This document shows positions 63,832-64,000 of a DNA stretch of 64,000 nucleotides, in pieces (positions within the stretch are counted from its first letter, which is position 1; each line of letters starts with the position of its first letter). The translations under genes were made by a program, and so were the position numbers. Origin of the DNA: an uncultured Caproiciproducens sp. (GTDB lineage Bacteria > Bacillota > Clostridia > Oscillospirales > Acutalibacteraceae); the NCBI RefSeq assembly GCF_963664915.1, contig NZ_OY761810.1, forward strand, positions 2,122,661 to 2,186,660. The letters run 5' to 3'. The notes under the pieces were generated by a model, which was given only the letters and a program-made list of their open reading frames with translations, was not told the origin of the DNA and did not search any database.

Positions 63832-63910
63832 CTTTTTATAAACCGCAGGAATTTTTTGAGCACTATTTTAACAAACTGGGCAAGCAGTTTTTTCAATTAA
63901 ATAAGTACAG

Positions 63911-63987
63911 AGCATATTGATGACTTCGAAAATGGTGATGCGGTAATTCATTTTTTAGATTTCTCATCGAATATGCTTTGTTTTTTT
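63911..63987 (+). terminator. Terminator-like long hairpin at the window end
   Basis: AGCATATT and AATATGCT are perfect arms about 50 bases apart (with flanking GATGA/TCATC), followed by TTTG and TTTTTTT. Confidence 0.5.
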
Positions 63988-64000
63988 ATTAAACACAATT

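Noticed and set aside
1-64000. tRNA, rRNA, CRISPR, transposase, integrase or phage genes
   Set aside because: Looked for cloverleaf arms, regular repeats and DDE/Tyr-recombinase motifs; none was convincing.

Overview
The window looks like a chromosomal segment of an anaerobic, spore-forming-type Firmicute of the class Clostridia, probably near Ruminococcaceae/Oscillospiraceae. This is inferred from gene content, not from a marker gene. The supporting signs are strong AGGAGG-type ribosome binding sites, Rex, LemA/DUF2207, SpoIIIE/FtsK, TepA, anaerobic (cbi-type) cobalamin synthesis, FeoA/FeoA/FeoB with a Cys-rich partner, and DUF3793. I see no tRNA, rRNA, CRISPR array, intact insertion sequence or phage gene.

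Layout. (1) 1-4.1 kb, minus strand: a three-gene ABC-2 exporter followed by the N-terminal part of a MalT/LuxR-type ATPase regulator cut by the window edge. (2) 4.5-9.8 kb: unrelated accessory enzymes (PhzF-like, nucleotidyltransferase, homocysteine methyltransferase-like, nitroreductase) and a Vat/CatB-type acetyltransferase preceded by a possible 14-codon leader peptide. (3) 9.9-16.3 kb: S1-domain protein, cyclophilin lipoprotein, CTP synthase, DUF2207 and LemA. (4) 16.4-20.4 kb, minus strand: acn-icd-rex, read from one promoter that carries a Rex-like operator at its start point. (5) 20.5-28.0 kb, plus strand: TepA-like protease, UppP, FtsK/SpoIIIE, YgiQ radical SAM protein, a ComEC-like beta-lactamase-fold protein and DUF3006.

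(6) 28.2-50.6 kb, plus strand: an almost complete anaerobic corrin locus under two cobalamin riboswitches. The first (28.29 kb) precedes cbiD-cbiL-cbiF-cbiG-cbiH-cbiJ-cbiET-cbiA-cobT-cobU-cobS-(short cobU-like)-cbiB-cobD-cbiP-cbiC and then cbiQ-cbiO. The second (45.5 kb) precedes cbiM-cbiN, then cbiK and a BtuF-BtuC-BtuD-type corrinoid importer. Together they import cobalt, insert it into sirohydrochlorin, build the ring, attach aminopropanol and the lower ligand, and salvage external corrinoids. Uroporphyrinogen/sirohydrochlorin synthesis, a corrinoid adenosyltransferase and CobC are not in the window. A short piece of btuC-like sequence lies just upstream of the first riboswitch, apparently a relic.

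(7) 50.6-54.2 kb, minus strand: ECF S component, methyltransferase, hypA and hypB; then a truncated and an intact methyltransferase. (8) 54.2-63.9 kb: an iron-type regulon. Five near-identical palindromes of the form AGTTAGC-N4-GCTAACT (DtxR-family boxes) sit on or near the promoters of the methyltransferase pair, of DUF3793 plus a heterodimeric ABC transporter, and of feoA-feoA-feoB. Two short DtxR-family regulators are encoded here. The ABC pair is flanked by two diverged copies of a DUF3793-end/flavodoxin-start junction, which suggests insertion by duplication, with both flavodoxin copies now broken.
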